Notes: generated by a model not told the origin, from the sequence alone. DNA of 64,000 bases from Shewanella subflava (GCF_025971955.1 NZ_JAPDMX010000028.1:248001-312000), one strand, 5' to 3'. Shown: positions 35,670-45,639, counted from the stretch's first letter. A program made the numbers and translations.

Positions 35670-35739
35670 AATGGGCTTTTAAAATCTTCAGAGATGCGCT
35701 AAGTTAACAGCATAATAACAACATGCATCGAGAGCCATT

Positions 35740-36264
35740 ATGAAATCTGCCGTAGAACAACTTGCTACTTATAAAAGCGTTCATTTGAACCCCAAAAACA
35801 TTAGAACGCATTTTTTCGGGGTGCCAATGATCATTTGGTCAGCTTTTTTGATGCTAGGTACGATTCGTTTTGAACTGGCTGGTGTAGAATTAAGTGCGGC
35901 TATGGTACTCATGTTGTTGGTATTGGCTTATTACTACAAGCTCCATGTTAAACTGGCTTTCGGGTTAACCTTGTTCATTATTCCAGTATTAATTACTTCG
36001 GAAATGGCTGTTCATACCGACAAGCCGTTTATGTTGGCAATCTCGATATTCGTTATTGGTTGGATAATTCAATTTGTTGGTCATAAATATGAAAAAGCGA
36101 AGCCCGCGTTCATGGATGATTTAAACCAACTATTAATTGGCCCATTTTTCTTAATGGCTGAATTGTATTTTATGCTTGGTTGGGAAAAACAGTTAGATGC
36201 TGAGATTACTCCAATTGCCAGAGAAAAGCGCCGCGCCATGGAAGCGGCAAAGCGGGCAGTGTAG
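35740..36264 (+). CDS. DUF962/Mpo1-like membrane protein
   Basis: A 174-residue membrane protein with about four membrane segments. It carries the DUF962 (YGL010w/Mpo1) hallmarks: HLNPKNIRTHFFGVP near the N terminus and GWIIQFVGHKYEKAKPAFMDD in the second half, ending with LLIGPFFLMAELYF. Yeast Mpo1 is an iron-dependent dioxygenase of 2-hydroxy fatty acids in the membrane, and the conserved histidines here fit metal binding. Whether the bacterial protein has that activity is inference. It has its own upstream region and shares a bidirectional terminator with the next gene. Confidence 0.8.
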   Translation: MKSAVEQLATYKSVHLNPKNIRTHFFGVPMIIWSAFLMLGTIRFELAGVELSAAMVLMLLVLAYYYKLHVKLAFGLTLFIIPVLITSEMAVHTDKPFMLAISIFVIGWIIQFVGHKYEKAKPAFMDDLNQLLIGPFFLMAELYFMLGWEKQLDAEITPIAREKRRAMEAAKRAV

Positions 36265-36278
36265 CGAATGATTTTACC

Positions 36279-36313
36279 GTAATAAAAAAGGCGCAGAGCG
36301 CCTTTTTTATTAC
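36279..36313. terminator. Bidirectional rho-independent terminator
   Basis: A perfect palindrome: arms 36279-36294 and 36298-36313, GC core GGCGC / GCGCC with an AGA loop, flanked by A6 and T6. It serves the two converging genes on either side. Confidence 0.95.
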
Positions 36314-36325
36314 TTACTGAAAGTA

Positions 36326-37618
36326 TTAGCTTATTTCATCGTCATCGTTTTTTTCAACAATGGGTGAGTTAGGCATAATCCGCACTAATTTGATCATATT
36401 GTCGGCAACTTCTATGACTTCAATATGATAATCAGCTAAACGAAGACTGGTTTTTGCCGCAGGGATATCTTCAAGATATTCGACAATCAGGCCATTTAAC
36501 GTTTTAGGGCCATCGATGGGGAAATCCCATTTCATTTCTTTGTTCAGATCACGAATGTTAATCGTCGCATCAATTAAGAAACTACCATCTTGTTGGATAT
36601 TAATATCTTCACTGGGCGTGGTCATCATCGATGTGGTGAAGTCGCCAACGATTTCTTCCAATATATCCTCAAGCGTAACCAAACCTTGAATATCACCGTA
36701 TTCATCTACCACTAGGCCAATACGTTCTTTATTCTGTTGAAAATTAGCCAGCTGCACGTTAAGTGGCGTACCTTCAGGAATGAAGTACAACTCTTTTACG
36801 GCGCGTAACAATGATGACTTACTGAATTGTTCTTTTGATTGCAGGCGCAATGCGTCACGCAAATGAATAAACCCTACAGCTTCATCTATCGTGTCACGAT
36901 ATACCAATACGCGCGTATGTGGACTTTGAGTGACCAGTTTATTAATCAGTTTAAAGTCATCGTTCATATTAATGGCGTATATGTCTGAACGCGCGATCAT
37001 AATATCTTCAACAGTGACTTTTTCTAAGTCTAATATCGACAGCAACATTTCTTGGTGACGCTGCGGGATCAAAGCGCCCGCTTCATGCACAACGGTTCGA
37101 AGTTCTTCCTGGCTTAATGCATCATCCGTTTGCACCGTCTTAATGCCCATTAGGCGTAAAAATCCAGTGGTGATAATGTTGAGAGATTTGACCAAAGGAA
37201 GTAAAAGGATCAATAACCACTTTAATAATATGCTTGATGGAAAAGCGATGCGCTCAGGATGCAAAGCTGCGTAGGTTTTTGGGGTGACCTCTGCAAAAAT
37301 TAATACCACAACCGTTAATACCCCGGTGGCAATGGCCACGCCAACATCACCAAATAGACGCATCCCGACAATCGTTGCGATAGCAGATGCAAGGATATTG
37401 ACCAAGTTGTTACCAATTAGGATAAGACCGATTAAGCGATCAGGTCTATCGAGCATTTTTAATGCTCGTTGGGCACCTTTATGCCCACTGCCTGCTAGAT
37501 GGCGAAGTCGATAACGGTTTAACGTCATCATGGCGGTTTCTGAACCCGAAAAATAAGCTGAGATCAGTAATAAAACCAAAAGGAAAATCAGGAGTGCGCT
37601 GGTAGATATAGCGTCCAA
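36326..37618 (-). CDS. CorB/YfjD-type CNNM transporter with CBS pair
   Basis: A 430-residue inner-membrane protein of the HlyC/CorC family: an N-terminal CNNM (DUF21) membrane domain (LLISAYFSGSETAMMTLNRY), a pair of CBS domains (MIARSDIYAINMNDD and LVVDEYGDIQGLVTLEDIL), and a C-terminal CorC-HlyC domain. Members are linked to magnesium/cobalt efflux. E. coli YfjD is the nearest relative I recognise. I start it at TTG 37618, with GGAG nine bases upstream, aligning the N terminus with YfjD. The in-frame ATG 28 codons upstream is an alternative. Confidence 0.85.
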   Translation of the reverse strand: MDAISTSALLIFLLVLLLISAYFSGSETAMMTLNRYRLRHLAGSGHKGAQRALKMLDRPDRLIGLILIGNNLVNILASAIATIVGMRLFGDVGVAIATGVLTVVVLIFAEVTPKTYAALHPERIAFPSSILLKWLLILLLPLVKSLNIITTGFLRLMGIKTVQTDDALSQEELRTVVHEAGALIPQRHQEMLLSILDLEKVTVEDIMIARSDIYAINMNDDFKLINKLVTQSPHTRVLVYRDTIDEAVGFIHLRDALRLQSKEQFSKSSLLRAVKELYFIPEGTPLNVQLANFQQNKERIGLVVDEYGDIQGLVTLEDILEEIVGDFTTSMMTTPSEDINIQQDGSFLIDATINIRDLNKEMKWDFPIDGPKTLNGLIVEYLEDIPAAKTSLRLADYHIEVIEVADNMIKLVRIMPNSPIVEKNDDDEIS

Positions 37619-37842
37619 AGAAAGGGGCTCCGTTTTTGCATATAAGCTGTTTTTTACAGCTAAAATGGATGAATTAAGTTGGACATTATTAATGACTGAC
37701 AAAAAGAGTCAAGAGATATGCGGGGATATTATCAGCAAAGTAAAAAAAGAAAATGAATATGCAGGTAAAAAAGTCTCTAAATACTAAAGAAAACGACTAC
37801 TCTGCTGGATAGCCGTTATCTTTAAAGGCTTAAGTATGTCGC

Positions 37843-38631
37843 TTAATTGAGGATAAGCTCTTTCACAATGCGAGCACCGAAATAGGCCAATGATAATAAG
37901 CCTGCTCCAGACAAACTATAAAGCACAGCGGTGCGGATACGACAGCCTATAGTGTAATGTTGCCAAAGCATCGCGCCATAAACTAGCCAAGCGGCGATAG
38001 ATAAGATGGCTTTGTGTCCTTTACCTTCAACGAACATATCTTCAAGGAAGACAAACCCAGTTATCAGTGACAGGCTCAGTAACACAAACCCGATTACCAC
38101 GAGATGATATAATTGACGCTCAACTGTCATCAATGGTGGCATTGAAGGGCTCATTATCATTTTTTTGGTTTTGAGCTTATTTTGAATCATCCATAATTGT
38201 AATGCGTAAAGTGCGGCAATCATTAAGGCACTGTAGGCCATTAGCGATAACACCACATGGGCTAAAATCTCAGGGTGTAGTTCAAAATGAGTAATAAATT
38301 GCGGTGGCAATAACCACAGTAAAGCCACAGATATGATCGAGCAGGCATATATTACTGGCAACACGACAATGACTTTTAGTCGCGGTAATGTCACGGTAAA
38401 GGTAAAAGCGATTATCCAGTTCACCATTGAAATCACATTGGTTAAACTGAAGTTTTGCCCATCGAGGGTAAAAATGGAATTCGATAACGCAAAACCATGC
38501 ATTACCACACCCAAAGCAGAAATAATCATAATGAGTTTGCGATTAGGGCCATCAGCATGAAATAGCCGGCTAGTGGCAAGAATCAATGCAATACAATAAA
38601 ACAACATAGCCGAAGCAGAAAAAATAACCAT
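37843..38631 (-). CDS. ypjD: YpjD/CcsA-like inner-membrane protein
   Basis: A 262-residue membrane protein with about eight transmembrane segments, related to the CcsA/CcmC cytochrome c assembly family. It matches E. coli YpjD, whose exact function I do not know. Conserved features include HPEILAHVVLSLMAYSALMI and YALQLWMIQNKLKTKK, and KAILSIAAWLVYGAMLWQHY with likely haem-liganding histidines. I prefer ATG 38631 to the upstream TTG. It is divergent from ffh, as in E. coli. Confidence 0.85.
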   Translation of the reverse strand: MVIFSASAMLFYCIALILATSRLFHADGPNRKLIMIISALGVVMHGFALSNSIFTLDGQNFSLTNVISMVNWIIAFTFTVTLPRLKVIVVLPVIYACSIISVALLWLLPPQFITHFELHPEILAHVVLSLMAYSALMIAALYALQLWMIQNKLKTKKMIMSPSMPPLMTVERQLYHLVVIGFVLLSLSLITGFVFLEDMFVEGKGHKAILSIAAWLVYGAMLWQHYTIGCRIRTAVLYSLSGAGLLSLAYFGARIVKELILN

Positions 38632-38985
38632 CCGATTAGAACCTATCAAGTTATACAGACATGTTGACTAGACAAAATATCACGTCATGCAAAGTACACG
38701 GGCATTATGAGGTTAGACTAACATGAAGTGACCCTATAAGGGCAGTGACCTAATACGCAAAATTTAACAGTATCTTACTCTTAGTCGCAAATAATTTACG
38801 TTTAGACATAAATGATGCTGAACACACCGTTTAAATTGATTGTTTTTCGTCAACGCTTGCATCTTTGCAACCCGCTTATAAAATCGATAGCGCTAAAAAT
38901 GAATAAATTGTCACACAAGCGCGCATCTTAAAAATTTTTGAGTATAATAGTGCGCATTATCGAGAAGCGTATTAAGAGCGGTTAA
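38632..38985. other. Intergenic region between ypjD and ffh
   Basis: A 354-base AT-rich gap between divergent genes. A TATAAT element at 38943-38948 is well placed as the -10 box for ffh; I see no clear -35 partner and no gene or stable repeat. Confidence 0.5.
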
Positions 38986-40359
38986 ATGTTTGAGAATCTA
39001 TCTGACAGACTATCTAGAACACTAAAAAATATCAGTGGTCGTGGTCGATTAACGGAAGACAACATTAAAGACACCTTACGTGAAGTCCGCATGGCTTTGC
39101 TCGAGGCTGATGTTGCGTTACCTGTAGTAAGAGAATTTGTTAACAGCGTCAAAGAGCGCGCTGTTGGTCAAGAAGTCTCAAAAAGTTTAAGTCCTGGACA
39201 AGCTTTTATTAAGATTGTTCAAAGTGAGCTTGAACGTGCAATGGGCGAAGCAAATGAAGCGTTAGACTTAGCTGCACAGCCGCCAGCTGTGATTATGATG
39301 GCAGGTTTACAAGGTGCCGGTAAAACGACTTCAGTGGCTAAATTGAGTAAACTGTTACGTACTCGCCATAAAAAATCCGTTTTAGTTGTCAGTGCCGACG
39401 TTTATCGTCCAGCAGCGATTAAACAGCTTGAAACATTAGCCACAGAGGTTGAGGTTGAGTTCTTTCCCTCTGATGTCAGTCAAAAGCCATTAGATATTGC
39501 TAAAGCCGCCATTGCTCATGCCAAATTAAAGTTCATTGATGTTGTTATTGTCGATACTGCAGGTCGTTTGCATGTTGACGAAGCCATGATGGATGAAATT
39601 AAAGAACTTCATGCGGTGATTAAACCAATTGAAACCTTATTTGTTGTTGATGCTATGACAGGTCAAGATGCGGCAAATACGGCAAAGGCATTTAATGAAG
39701 CATTACCACTTACAGGGGTTATCTTAACCAAAGTGGATGGCGATGCACGTGGTGGTGCTGCGTTATCTATACGTAGCATAACCGGTAAGCCGATTAAGTT
39801 TTTAGGTGTGGGTGAAAAAACCGATGCGTTAGAACCTTTCCACCCAGATCGTATTGCATCACGTATTCTAGGCATGGGCGATGTACTGTCGCTTATTGAA
39901 GAAGTTGAACGTGGTGTCGACAAAGACAAAGCGATGAAGCTTGCTTCAAAAGTCAAAGCGGGTGGAAGCTTTGATTTAGAAGACTTTCGTGAGCAATTGC
40001 AGCAAATGAAGAATATGGGCGGCATGATGAACATGATTGAAAAGCTGCCAGGCGTTGGCCAATTGCCCCCTGAAGCTTTAGCGCAAGTACAAGATGGAAA
40101 AATGACTGGGCAAATGGAAGCCATTATTAATTCCATGACAGCCAAAGAGCGTAAAAATCCTGATGTTATTAAAGGCTCACGTAAGCGTCGTATCGCATTA
40201 GGTTCAGGTACACAAATTCAAGATGTGAATCGTTTATTGAAACAATTTACGCAAATGCAAAAGATGATGAAAAAAATGTCATCTAAAGGCGGCATGAAAA
40301 AAATGATGCGTGGAATGAGTGGGATGCTTCCACCTGGCATGAAAATGCCTGGCCGTTAA
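38986..40359 (+). CDS. ffh: Signal recognition particle protein Ffh
   Basis: The protein part of the signal recognition particle; with 4.5S RNA it delivers nascent membrane proteins to FtsY. The 457 residues contain the N-terminal helical bundle, the SRP-type GTPase (GLQGAGKTTSVAKLSKLL, DTAGRLHVDEAMMDEIKEL, TKVDGDARGGAALS) and the methionine-rich M domain (KMMKKMSSKGGMKKMMRGM) that binds signal peptides and RNA. The 4.5S RNA gene is not in the window. Confidence 0.98.
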   Translation: MFENLSDRLSRTLKNISGRGRLTEDNIKDTLREVRMALLEADVALPVVREFVNSVKERAVGQEVSKSLSPGQAFIKIVQSELERAMGEANEALDLAAQPPAVIMMAGLQGAGKTTSVAKLSKLLRTRHKKSVLVVSADVYRPAAIKQLETLATEVEVEFFPSDVSQKPLDIAKAAIAHAKLKFIDVVIVDTAGRLHVDEAMMDEIKELHAVIKPIETLFVVDAMTGQDAANTAKAFNEALPLTGVILTKVDGDARGGAALSIRSITGKPIKFLGVGEKTDALEPFHPDRIASRILGMGDVLSLIEEVERGVDKDKAMKLASKVKAGGSFDLEDFREQLQQMKNMGGMMNMIEKLPGVGQLPPEALAQVQDGKMTGQMEAIINSMTAKERKNPDVIKGSRKRRIALGSGTQIQDVNRLLKQFTQMQKMMKKMSSKGGMKKMMRGMSGMLPPGMKMPGR

Positions 40360-40435
40360 TTTATTTCAATCTCCGTAAGTGGTCACCTGCTTGGCAACTA
40401 TAATCCAGTTTTGCTGTAAAAAACGGCACTGTGGG

Positions 40436-40463
40436 TTGCAATAGTTTCAAAGTCAGGTAAAAT
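40436..40463 (+). promoter_or_regulatory. Candidate sigma-70 promoter of the rpsP operon
   Basis: TTGCAA (40436-40441), 16 bases, TAAAAT (40458-40463). It would start a leader RNA of about 80 bases ahead of rpsP. Confidence 0.6.
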
Positions 40464-40478
40464 CTTCCGGCTTTCTTT

Positions 40479-40517
40479 CTGGGACCTTCGCGAACACGGG
40501 TTCCAGTTTTTATTTTT
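40479..40517 (+). terminator. Terminator-like hairpin in the rpsP leader (possible attenuator)
   Basis: Stem CTGGGACC (40479-40486) / GGTTCCAG (40499-40506), one G-U pair, followed by TTTTTATTTTT. It lies between the promoter and the rpsP ribosome-binding site, so read-through must be needed for operon expression. Confidence 0.55.
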
Positions 40518-40549
40518 GCTTCTAGCAAATCATTAGAGGAATAAAACGC

Positions 40550-40801
40550 ATGGTTACCATTCGTTTAGCTCGTGGCGGCGCAAAAAAGCGTCCATTTTAC
40601 AATATCGTTGTTGCTGATAGCCGCAATGCTCGTGACGGTCGTTTCATCGAACGTGTAGGCTTCTTCAACCCACTAGCTCGTGGTCAAGAAGAAACTTTAC
40701 GTTTAGATTTAGACCGTGTTGAGCACTGGGTTGCTACTGGCGCGGCAACATCTGACCGTGTTGCTAAGTTAATTAAAGACGCACGTAAAGCTGCTGCTTA
40801 A
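40550..40801 (+). CDS. rpsP: 30S ribosomal protein S16
   Basis: An 83-residue ribosomal protein of the small subunit needed for assembly. It matches the family from end to end ([40 protein letters not shown]). The ATG is preceded by AGAGGA. It heads the rpsP-rimM-trmD-rplS operon, in the order known from E. coli. Confidence 0.99.
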   Translation: MVTIRLARGGAKKRPFYNIVVADSRNARDGRFIERVGFFNPLARGQEETLRLDLDRVEHWVATGAATSDRVAKLIKDARKAAA

Positions 40802-40821
40802 TTGCGTTTAGGTATAGATTG

Positions 40822-41352
40822 ATGAGTAGTAACCAACAGCCGATTGTGCTGGGAAAATTAGGCGCAAGTCATGGCATTAAAGGTTGGCTAAAAATCACTG
40901 CCTATACCGATTCTGTTGAAGGCATTTTTGATTATTCTCCTTGGCTCATTTATGACCAAGGAAAATGGCGTGAAGTTAAAGTCAGCCAATGGCGTTCACA
41001 AGGTAAAGCAATAATTGCTGAGCTTGAAGGTGTAACGTCGCGGGAACAGGCGCAAATGCTCACAAATTGTGAAATTGCGATTATGCCTGAGCAAATGAAA
41101 GAACTCAGTGATGATGAATTTTATCACCGAGATCTTATCGGATGTGAAGTGACAAATAGTAACGGCTATAACATGGGTATTGTCGACCAGATCGTGGAAA
41201 CAGGATCAAACGATGTATTACTTGTTAAAGCTAATGCCAAAGATGCTTTTGGCAAAGCGGAACGTATGATCCCCTTTGTCCCTGAACAATTCATTTTAAA
41301 AGTGGATTTGCAAGGTAAACAGATAACAGTGGATTGGGATCCTGACTTCTAA
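40822..41352 (+). CDS. rimM: 16S rRNA-processing protein RimM
   Basis: Helps the 30S subunit head domain mature and binds S19. The 176-residue protein has the N-terminal RimM beta-barrel ([20 protein letters not shown]) and the C-terminal PRC-barrel ([20 protein letters not shown], then [14 protein letters not shown]). I use ATG 40822 rather than the TTG just before it. It follows rpsP by 20 bases. Confidence 0.96.
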   Translation: MSSNQQPIVLGKLGASHGIKGWLKITAYTDSVEGIFDYSPWLIYDQGKWREVKVSQWRSQGKAIIAELEGVTSREQAQMLTNCEIAIMPEQMKELSDDEFYHRDLIGCEVTNSNGYNMGIVDQIVETGSNDVLLVKANAKDAFGKAERMIPFVPEQFILKVDLQGKQITVDWDPDF

Positions 41353-41367
41353 GTCGAGGTACAACAC

Positions 41368-42114
41368 ATGTGGTTAGGGGTAATAACCCTGTTTCCAGAG
41401 ATGTTTCGTGCCGTTACAGACTTTGGGGTGACGGGGCGAGCCGTAAAAAACGGCCTGCTTGAGGTGCAAACGTGGAATCCTCGTGATTTCACCCATGATA
41501 GACATAACACGGTTGATGATCGCCCTTACGGTGGTGGACCTGGAATGTTAATGATGGTGCAACCTCTACGAGATGCCATTCATGCAGCAAAAGCTGCAGC
41601 GGGTGACAGAGCGAAAGTGATTTATCTATCTCCTCAGGGACGCAAGCTGGATCAGCAAGGTGTCACTGAGTTAGCTAAATCAGACAGTTTGATTTTAGTG
41701 TGCGGTCGCTACGAAGGTATCGATGAGCGCATAATTCAAACTGAAGTGGATGAAGAATGGTCAATTGGTGATTACGTGCTTTCGGGCGGTGAAATACCAG
41801 CAATGACTTTAATCGATTCAGTGGCGCGCTTAGTACCAGGTGTACTAGGTAAGCAAGCTTCAGCAGAGCAAGATTCTTTCTCTGATGGGTTACTGGATTG
41901 TCCTCATTACACGCGCCCTGAAAACTTAGATGGCATGGATGTACCAGCAGTGTTGTTGAGCGGTGACCACGAAAAAATTAGACTCTGGCGGTTGCAACAA
42001 AGTATCGGAAGAACTTTTTTACGACGACCAGAAATATTTGAAAATCTAGCTCTGACTGACGAGCAAACCGCATTATTAGCGCAGTTTGTTAACGAAACGG
42101 ATACGTCCGTATAG
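41368..42114 (+). CDS. trmD: tRNA (guanine-N1)-methyltransferase TrmD
   Basis: Methylates G37 of tRNAs reading codons that begin with C or of proline type, preventing +1 frameshifts. The 248-residue SPOUT-class enzyme has the trefoil-knot SAM site ([20 protein letters not shown] and [17 protein letters not shown]) and [18 protein letters not shown]. It lies 15 bases after rimM within the ribosomal operon. Confidence 0.98.
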   Translation: MWLGVITLFPEMFRAVTDFGVTGRAVKNGLLEVQTWNPRDFTHDRHNTVDDRPYGGGPGMLMMVQPLRDAIHAAKAAAGDRAKVIYLSPQGRKLDQQGVTELAKSDSLILVCGRYEGIDERIIQTEVDEEWSIGDYVLSGGEIPAMTLIDSVARLVPGVLGKQASAEQDSFSDGLLDCPHYTRPENLDGMDVPAVLLSGDHEKIRLWRLQQSIGRTFLRRPEIFENLALTDEQTALLAQFVNETDTSV

Positions 42115-42148
42115 TCATCGCTTCAGTTATTCTAGAACGGAGTAAGTT

Positions 42149-42502
42149 ATGAACAACATCATTAAAATGCTCAACGATGAGCAAATGAAAACAGACGTAC
42201 CTGAATTTGGTGCTGGTGATACAGTAGTAGTTCAAGTTCGCGTAAAAGAAGGTGATAAAGAGCGTCTTCAGGCTTTTGAAGGTATCGTTATCGCAAAACG
42301 TAACCGTGGTTTGCACTCTGCATTCACAGTTCGTAAAATCTCTAATGGTGAAGGTGTTGAGCGTGCTTTCCAAACGCACAGCCCATTAATTGCTAGCATC
42401 GAAGTTAAGCGTCGCGGCCGTGTTCGTCGTGCTAAACTTTACTACTTACGTGAGCGTTCAGGTAAATCTGCACGTATCCGTGAAAAATTGGCAACTAAGT
42501 AA
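42149..42502 (+). CDS. rplS: 50S ribosomal protein L19
   Basis: A 117-residue large-subunit protein at the 30S-50S interface. It matches L19 throughout ([60 protein letters not shown]). It ends the operon, followed by a strong terminator. Confidence 0.99.
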   Translation: MNNIIKMLNDEQMKTDVPEFGAGDTVVVQVRVKEGDKERLQAFEGIVIAKRNRGLHSAFTVRKISNGEGVERAFQTHSPLIASIEVKRRGRVRRAKLYYLRERSGKSARIREKLATK

Positions 42503-42544
42503 TAGTTATCAATTTAGTTTAAAAGATGCAGTGTTCGCACAACT

Positions 42545-42567
42545 AACCGCCGAAAGGCGGTTTTTTG
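42545..42567 (+). terminator. Rho-independent terminator after rplS
   Basis: Stem CCGCC / GGCGG with a GAAA tetraloop, then six Ts. Confidence 0.95.
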
Positions 42568-42581
42568 TTTTCAGCCCTAAA

Positions 42582-42946
42582 CCACCGACTTCAGTAGGTG
42601 GATATCATCAATTAGGCTTTGCCTGAAGTATGTTCAATGGTATGGAGGAGTAAGGCAATGTTTAACGACTTTTAAGCACGCCGAGGTTGCTTTCATACCG
42701 GTTTGCTTATCGCATCCATGCGATACACGGCTTATCAGTTCATTTGAACATAGCTTATTAACTCAAGTGATACGTAAGCTTTGCTAATGGTGCGGTACAA
42801 GCTTCTAAATCAGGGATGATTTAGTAGAGCCTATAGGGATATATTTACGGCGTCTTGTTAACGCATTTTAGGAAAGCGCCCTTTTAGGGCGTGATATCAA
42901 AGCCACCTTCTGAAGAAGGTAGCTATCATCAATTAGGTTTTGCCTG
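42582..42946. repeat. Structured repeat-like element between rplS and aroF
   Basis: Two hairpins (42582-42601, CCACC / GGTGG; 42902-42923, ACCTTC / GAAGGT) are each followed on the same strand by a 23-base sequence TATCATCAATTAGG-Y-TTTGCCTG, differing at one position (42603-42625 and 42924-42946). The unit start points are 321 bases apart. Between them are further hairpins: TATCGCAT / ATGCGATA near 42708, CTAAATCA-GGGA-TGATTTAG at 42805-42824, TATA-GGGA-TATA at about 42832-42843, and CGCCC / GGGCG near 42878. Hairpin plus conserved flank in direct orientation resembles ends of IS200/IS605-type or REP elements. No transposase is present. Confidence 0.6.
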
Positions 42947-43269
42947 TTAAAATGCTCAATAACAGCGTTAAATTTTTAGATTGTAGAATAACGACTTATC
43001 GTAAAAATCTGCCTTGTCGTCATGCATTTTTCTCGGCTATTACTGAGTTCCTATTGACTGCGATAGATATGAAATACGAGTGTGTTACCAGAGTTACTGC
43101 AATATTTTCACATCTTGATTGAAATAAGCCTTGATCTCATGGTTACTCGCAGGCATAGTTGTCGTTAAAGTGTAATGGTGTATCATTACAAAATTACAAG
43201 TGGAGTGTTAATTATCGTTAACAAGCTCTACAAAGTTAACTTTTAAAAGATAAGAAGTGAGCCAAGATC
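42947..43269. other. Upstream region of aroF
   Basis: Non-coding apart from a spurious 60-codon open frame. It contains TGTAAT-N8-ATTACA at 43171-43190, a 20-base palindrome that loosely resembles a TyrR box (TGTAAA-N6-TTTACA) but with two extra central bases. This lies about 80 bases before the aroF start codon and may control it. Confidence 0.4.
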
Positions 43270-44361
43270 ATGCAGCAAGATACCATAAATAACGTTCATA
43301 TTAGTTCTGAGCAAGTGCTCTCTACACCGACGCAGCTCAAGCAAGAGTTGCCTTTATCTGCGCATGCTTACCGCTATATTTTAGATGCACGTAAAACGGT
43401 CGCTGATATTGTACATAAGCGTGATAGCCGTGTACTTGTGGTAACCGGACCCTGTTCTATACATGATATCGATGCCGCTAAAGAATACGCATTAAAGCTC
43501 AAAAAACTCCATGATGAACTTAGCGATGAATTTTATATTTTAATGCGAGTGTATTTCGAAAAGCCTCGTACAACTGTAGGGTGGAAAGGTTTAATCAACG
43601 ATCCCAATATGGATGAGTCTTTTGATGTTGAAAAAGGGCTAAGAATGGCGCGTGAGTTAATGATTTGGTTAGCAGAGCTCGAATTACCTGTAGCAACAGA
43701 GGCGCTTGACCCGATTAGTCCGCAATATATTTCAGAATTAGTCACCTGGTCGGCAATCGGAGCGCGTACAACAGAGTCACAAACCCACCGTGAAATGGCC
43801 TCGGGCTTATCTATGCCTGTAGGGTTCAAAAATGGTACTGAAGGTAAGTTAGATGTCGCTATTAATGCCTTGAAATCAGCTGCAAGCAGTCACCGTTTTA
43901 TGGGAATTAACCAAGAAGGGCAAGTGAGTTTGTTACAAACAGCTGGTAATCCTGATGGACACATTATCCTGCGTGGTGGACTTGTACCAAACTATGATGC
44001 GCAGAGTGTTGCTGATTGCGAAACACAAATTCATAAGGCCAAATTAAATGCGCGACTTGTGGTTGATTGCAGCCATGGTAATTCCTCCAAGGATCACAAT
44101 CGTCAAAAACAAGTATGTGAAGACGTATTTAATCAAATTGTTGAAGGCAATAAATCCATTATTGGTGTTATGCTAGAAAGTCATTTAAATGCGGGTAATC
44201 AAAGTACGAATAAGCCTTTAAATGAACTTGAATACGGTGTGTCGGTTACCGATGCCTGTATTGATTGGAACACCACTGAAACGATATTACGACAAGGCGC
44301 TAACCAGTTATCTGCAGTACTTCCGACTCGATTCGATATGCTGCAAGTTGTTAATGGTTAA
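43270..44361 (+). CDS. aroF: DAHP synthase (class I alpha, probably tyrosine-sensitive)
   Basis: First step of the shikimate pathway: joins phosphoenolpyruvate and erythrose-4-phosphate. The 363-residue enzyme has the AroF/G/H signatures [40 protein letters not shown] and [15 protein letters not shown] with metal-binding His, plus [11 protein letters not shown]. Adjacency to tyrA, with overlapping stop and start (TAATG), suggests the tyrosine-regulated isoenzyme, as in the E. coli aroF-tyrA operon. The isoenzyme assignment is inference from context. Confidence 0.93.
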   Translation: MQQDTINNVHISSEQVLSTPTQLKQELPLSAHAYRYILDARKTVADIVHKRDSRVLVVTGPCSIHDIDAAKEYALKLKKLHDELSDEFYILMRVYFEKPRTTVGWKGLINDPNMDESFDVEKGLRMARELMIWLAELELPVATEALDPISPQYISELVTWSAIGARTTESQTHREMASGLSMPVGFKNGTEGKLDVAINALKSAASSHRFMGINQEGQVSLLQTAGNPDGHIILRGGLVPNYDAQSVADCETQIHKAKLNARLVVDCSHGNSSKDHNRQKQVCEDVFNQIVEGNKSIIGVMLESHLNAGNQSTNKPLNELEYGVSVTDACIDWNTTETILRQGANQLSAVLPTRFDMLQVVNG

Positions 44362-45512
44362 TGAAAAGTATGATGAATGAAAAAACCACTGCGGATTTAG
44401 AAAAGCTGCGCGATTTAATTGATGGCGTCGATCAACAACTTCTACATTTATTACGCAAACGTTTAGATTTAGTCGCTCAAGTTGGGGCGGTGAAGCATGC
44501 CGCAGGAGTGCCAATTTACGCGCCGCAACGTGAAGCCTCTATGTTAGCCAAACGCCGTGATGAAGCGCAAAAAATGAATGTGTCGCCACAGCTCATTGAG
44601 GATATTTTACGTCGATTAATGCGCGAGTCTTATTTGAATGAAAAAGATGTTGGCTTTAAACAAGTAAAGCATGATTTAGGTCATATTGTGGTTGTCGGGG
44701 GCGAAGGTCAGCTCGGACAGCTATTTACCCAAATGCTAACATTGTCGGGTTATCAAGTTAAAAGCCTAGACAAAAATGACTGGCATCGTGCTAATAGTTT
44801 ATTTGATGGCGCTGGATTAGTCATTGTTACGGTTCCCATCAAAGTCACTTGTAGTGTGATTCGTGAGCATCTCACCAATTTACCTGAAACATGTATTTTA
44901 GCGGATCTTACGTCAATTAAAGAACAACCTGTTGAAGCCATGCTTAACGCACATAAAGGCCCCGTCGTTGGTTTACATCCCATGTTTGGCCCAGATGTTG
45001 GCAGTCTCGCTAAGCAAGTCATTGTGGTTTGCCATGGCCGTCAAAGCGAAGCATACCAATGGCTGCTTGATCAAATTGTTATTTGGGGAGCGAGAATTGT
45101 TGAAGCTGAACCGGTAAAACACGATAAAGCCATGCAACTTGTGCAGGCTATGCGCCACTTCTCTAGCTTTGTCTACGGGATGAATTTATGCGAAGAGCAG
45201 GCTGACATTGACACTTTATTGCAGTTTAGTTCACCAATATACCGGTTAGAGTTGGCGATGGTCGGCCGCTTGTTTGCTCAAGATCCTGAGCTTTATGCCG
45301 ATATAATTTTTGCACAACAAGGCAGCCAAGATGCGATAAGTGACTATTTAGATAATTATCGCAATGCACTTGCATTGTTAAAGTCTGGCGACAGAAGTAC
45401 ATTTGTTGAAGAGTTTAAACGTGTTGCAAAATGGTTCGGTGATTTTGCTCCACAGTTTCAGCATGAAAGCAGAGCGATGTTGCAATCGGTTAATGATATG
45501 AAAGCAGGATAA
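44361..45512 (+). CDS. tyrA: Chorismate mutase / prephenate dehydrogenase
   Basis: Bifunctional enzyme converting chorismate to prephenate and then to 4-hydroxyphenylpyruvate on the way to tyrosine. The 383 residues comprise an AroQ chorismate mutase domain ([39 protein letters not shown]) and, from about residue 105, an NAD-dependent dehydrogenase domain ([38 protein letters not shown]). It is overlapped by the aroF stop, so it is co-expressed. Confidence 0.97.
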   Translation: MKSMMNEKTTADLEKLRDLIDGVDQQLLHLLRKRLDLVAQVGAVKHAAGVPIYAPQREASMLAKRRDEAQKMNVSPQLIEDILRRLMRESYLNEKDVGFKQVKHDLGHIVVVGGEGQLGQLFTQMLTLSGYQVKSLDKNDWHRANSLFDGAGLVIVTVPIKVTCSVIREHLTNLPETCILADLTSIKEQPVEAMLNAHKGPVVGLHPMFGPDVGSLAKQVIVVCHGRQSEAYQWLLDQIVIWGARIVEAEPVKHDKAMQLVQAMRHFSSFVYGMNLCEEQADIDTLLQFSSPIYRLELAMVGRLFAQDPELYADIIFAQQGSQDAISDYLDNYRNALALLKSGDRSTFVEEFKRVAKWFGDFAPQFQHESRAMLQSVNDMKAG

Positions 45513-45639
45513 GCATTTTTATCGTTTGTTGATTGCGTAAATCTAGTCTAGGGCTTATGTTTATAGTGTTGTAAAAAGAAGATTGTGTTGTCATGATGCA
45601 ATTTCCGTTATTTTTATCATTCACCATGGAGATGAGCCC

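Noticed and set aside
39663..40145. Open frame of 160 codons opposite ffh
   Set aside because: It is a shadow of ffh; the repeated Met/Cys and Pro/Ser pattern reflects antisense of the M domain.
42940..43122. A 60-codon open frame upstream of aroF
   Set aside because: It starts inside the hairpin element, has no ribosome-binding site, and shows no recognisable protein features. It is probably chance.
43068..43122. Possible leader peptide ahead of aroF (MKYECVTRVTAIFSHLD)
   Set aside because: Only one Tyr and one Phe codon, no terminator or alternative pairing following it, so it does not support attenuation.
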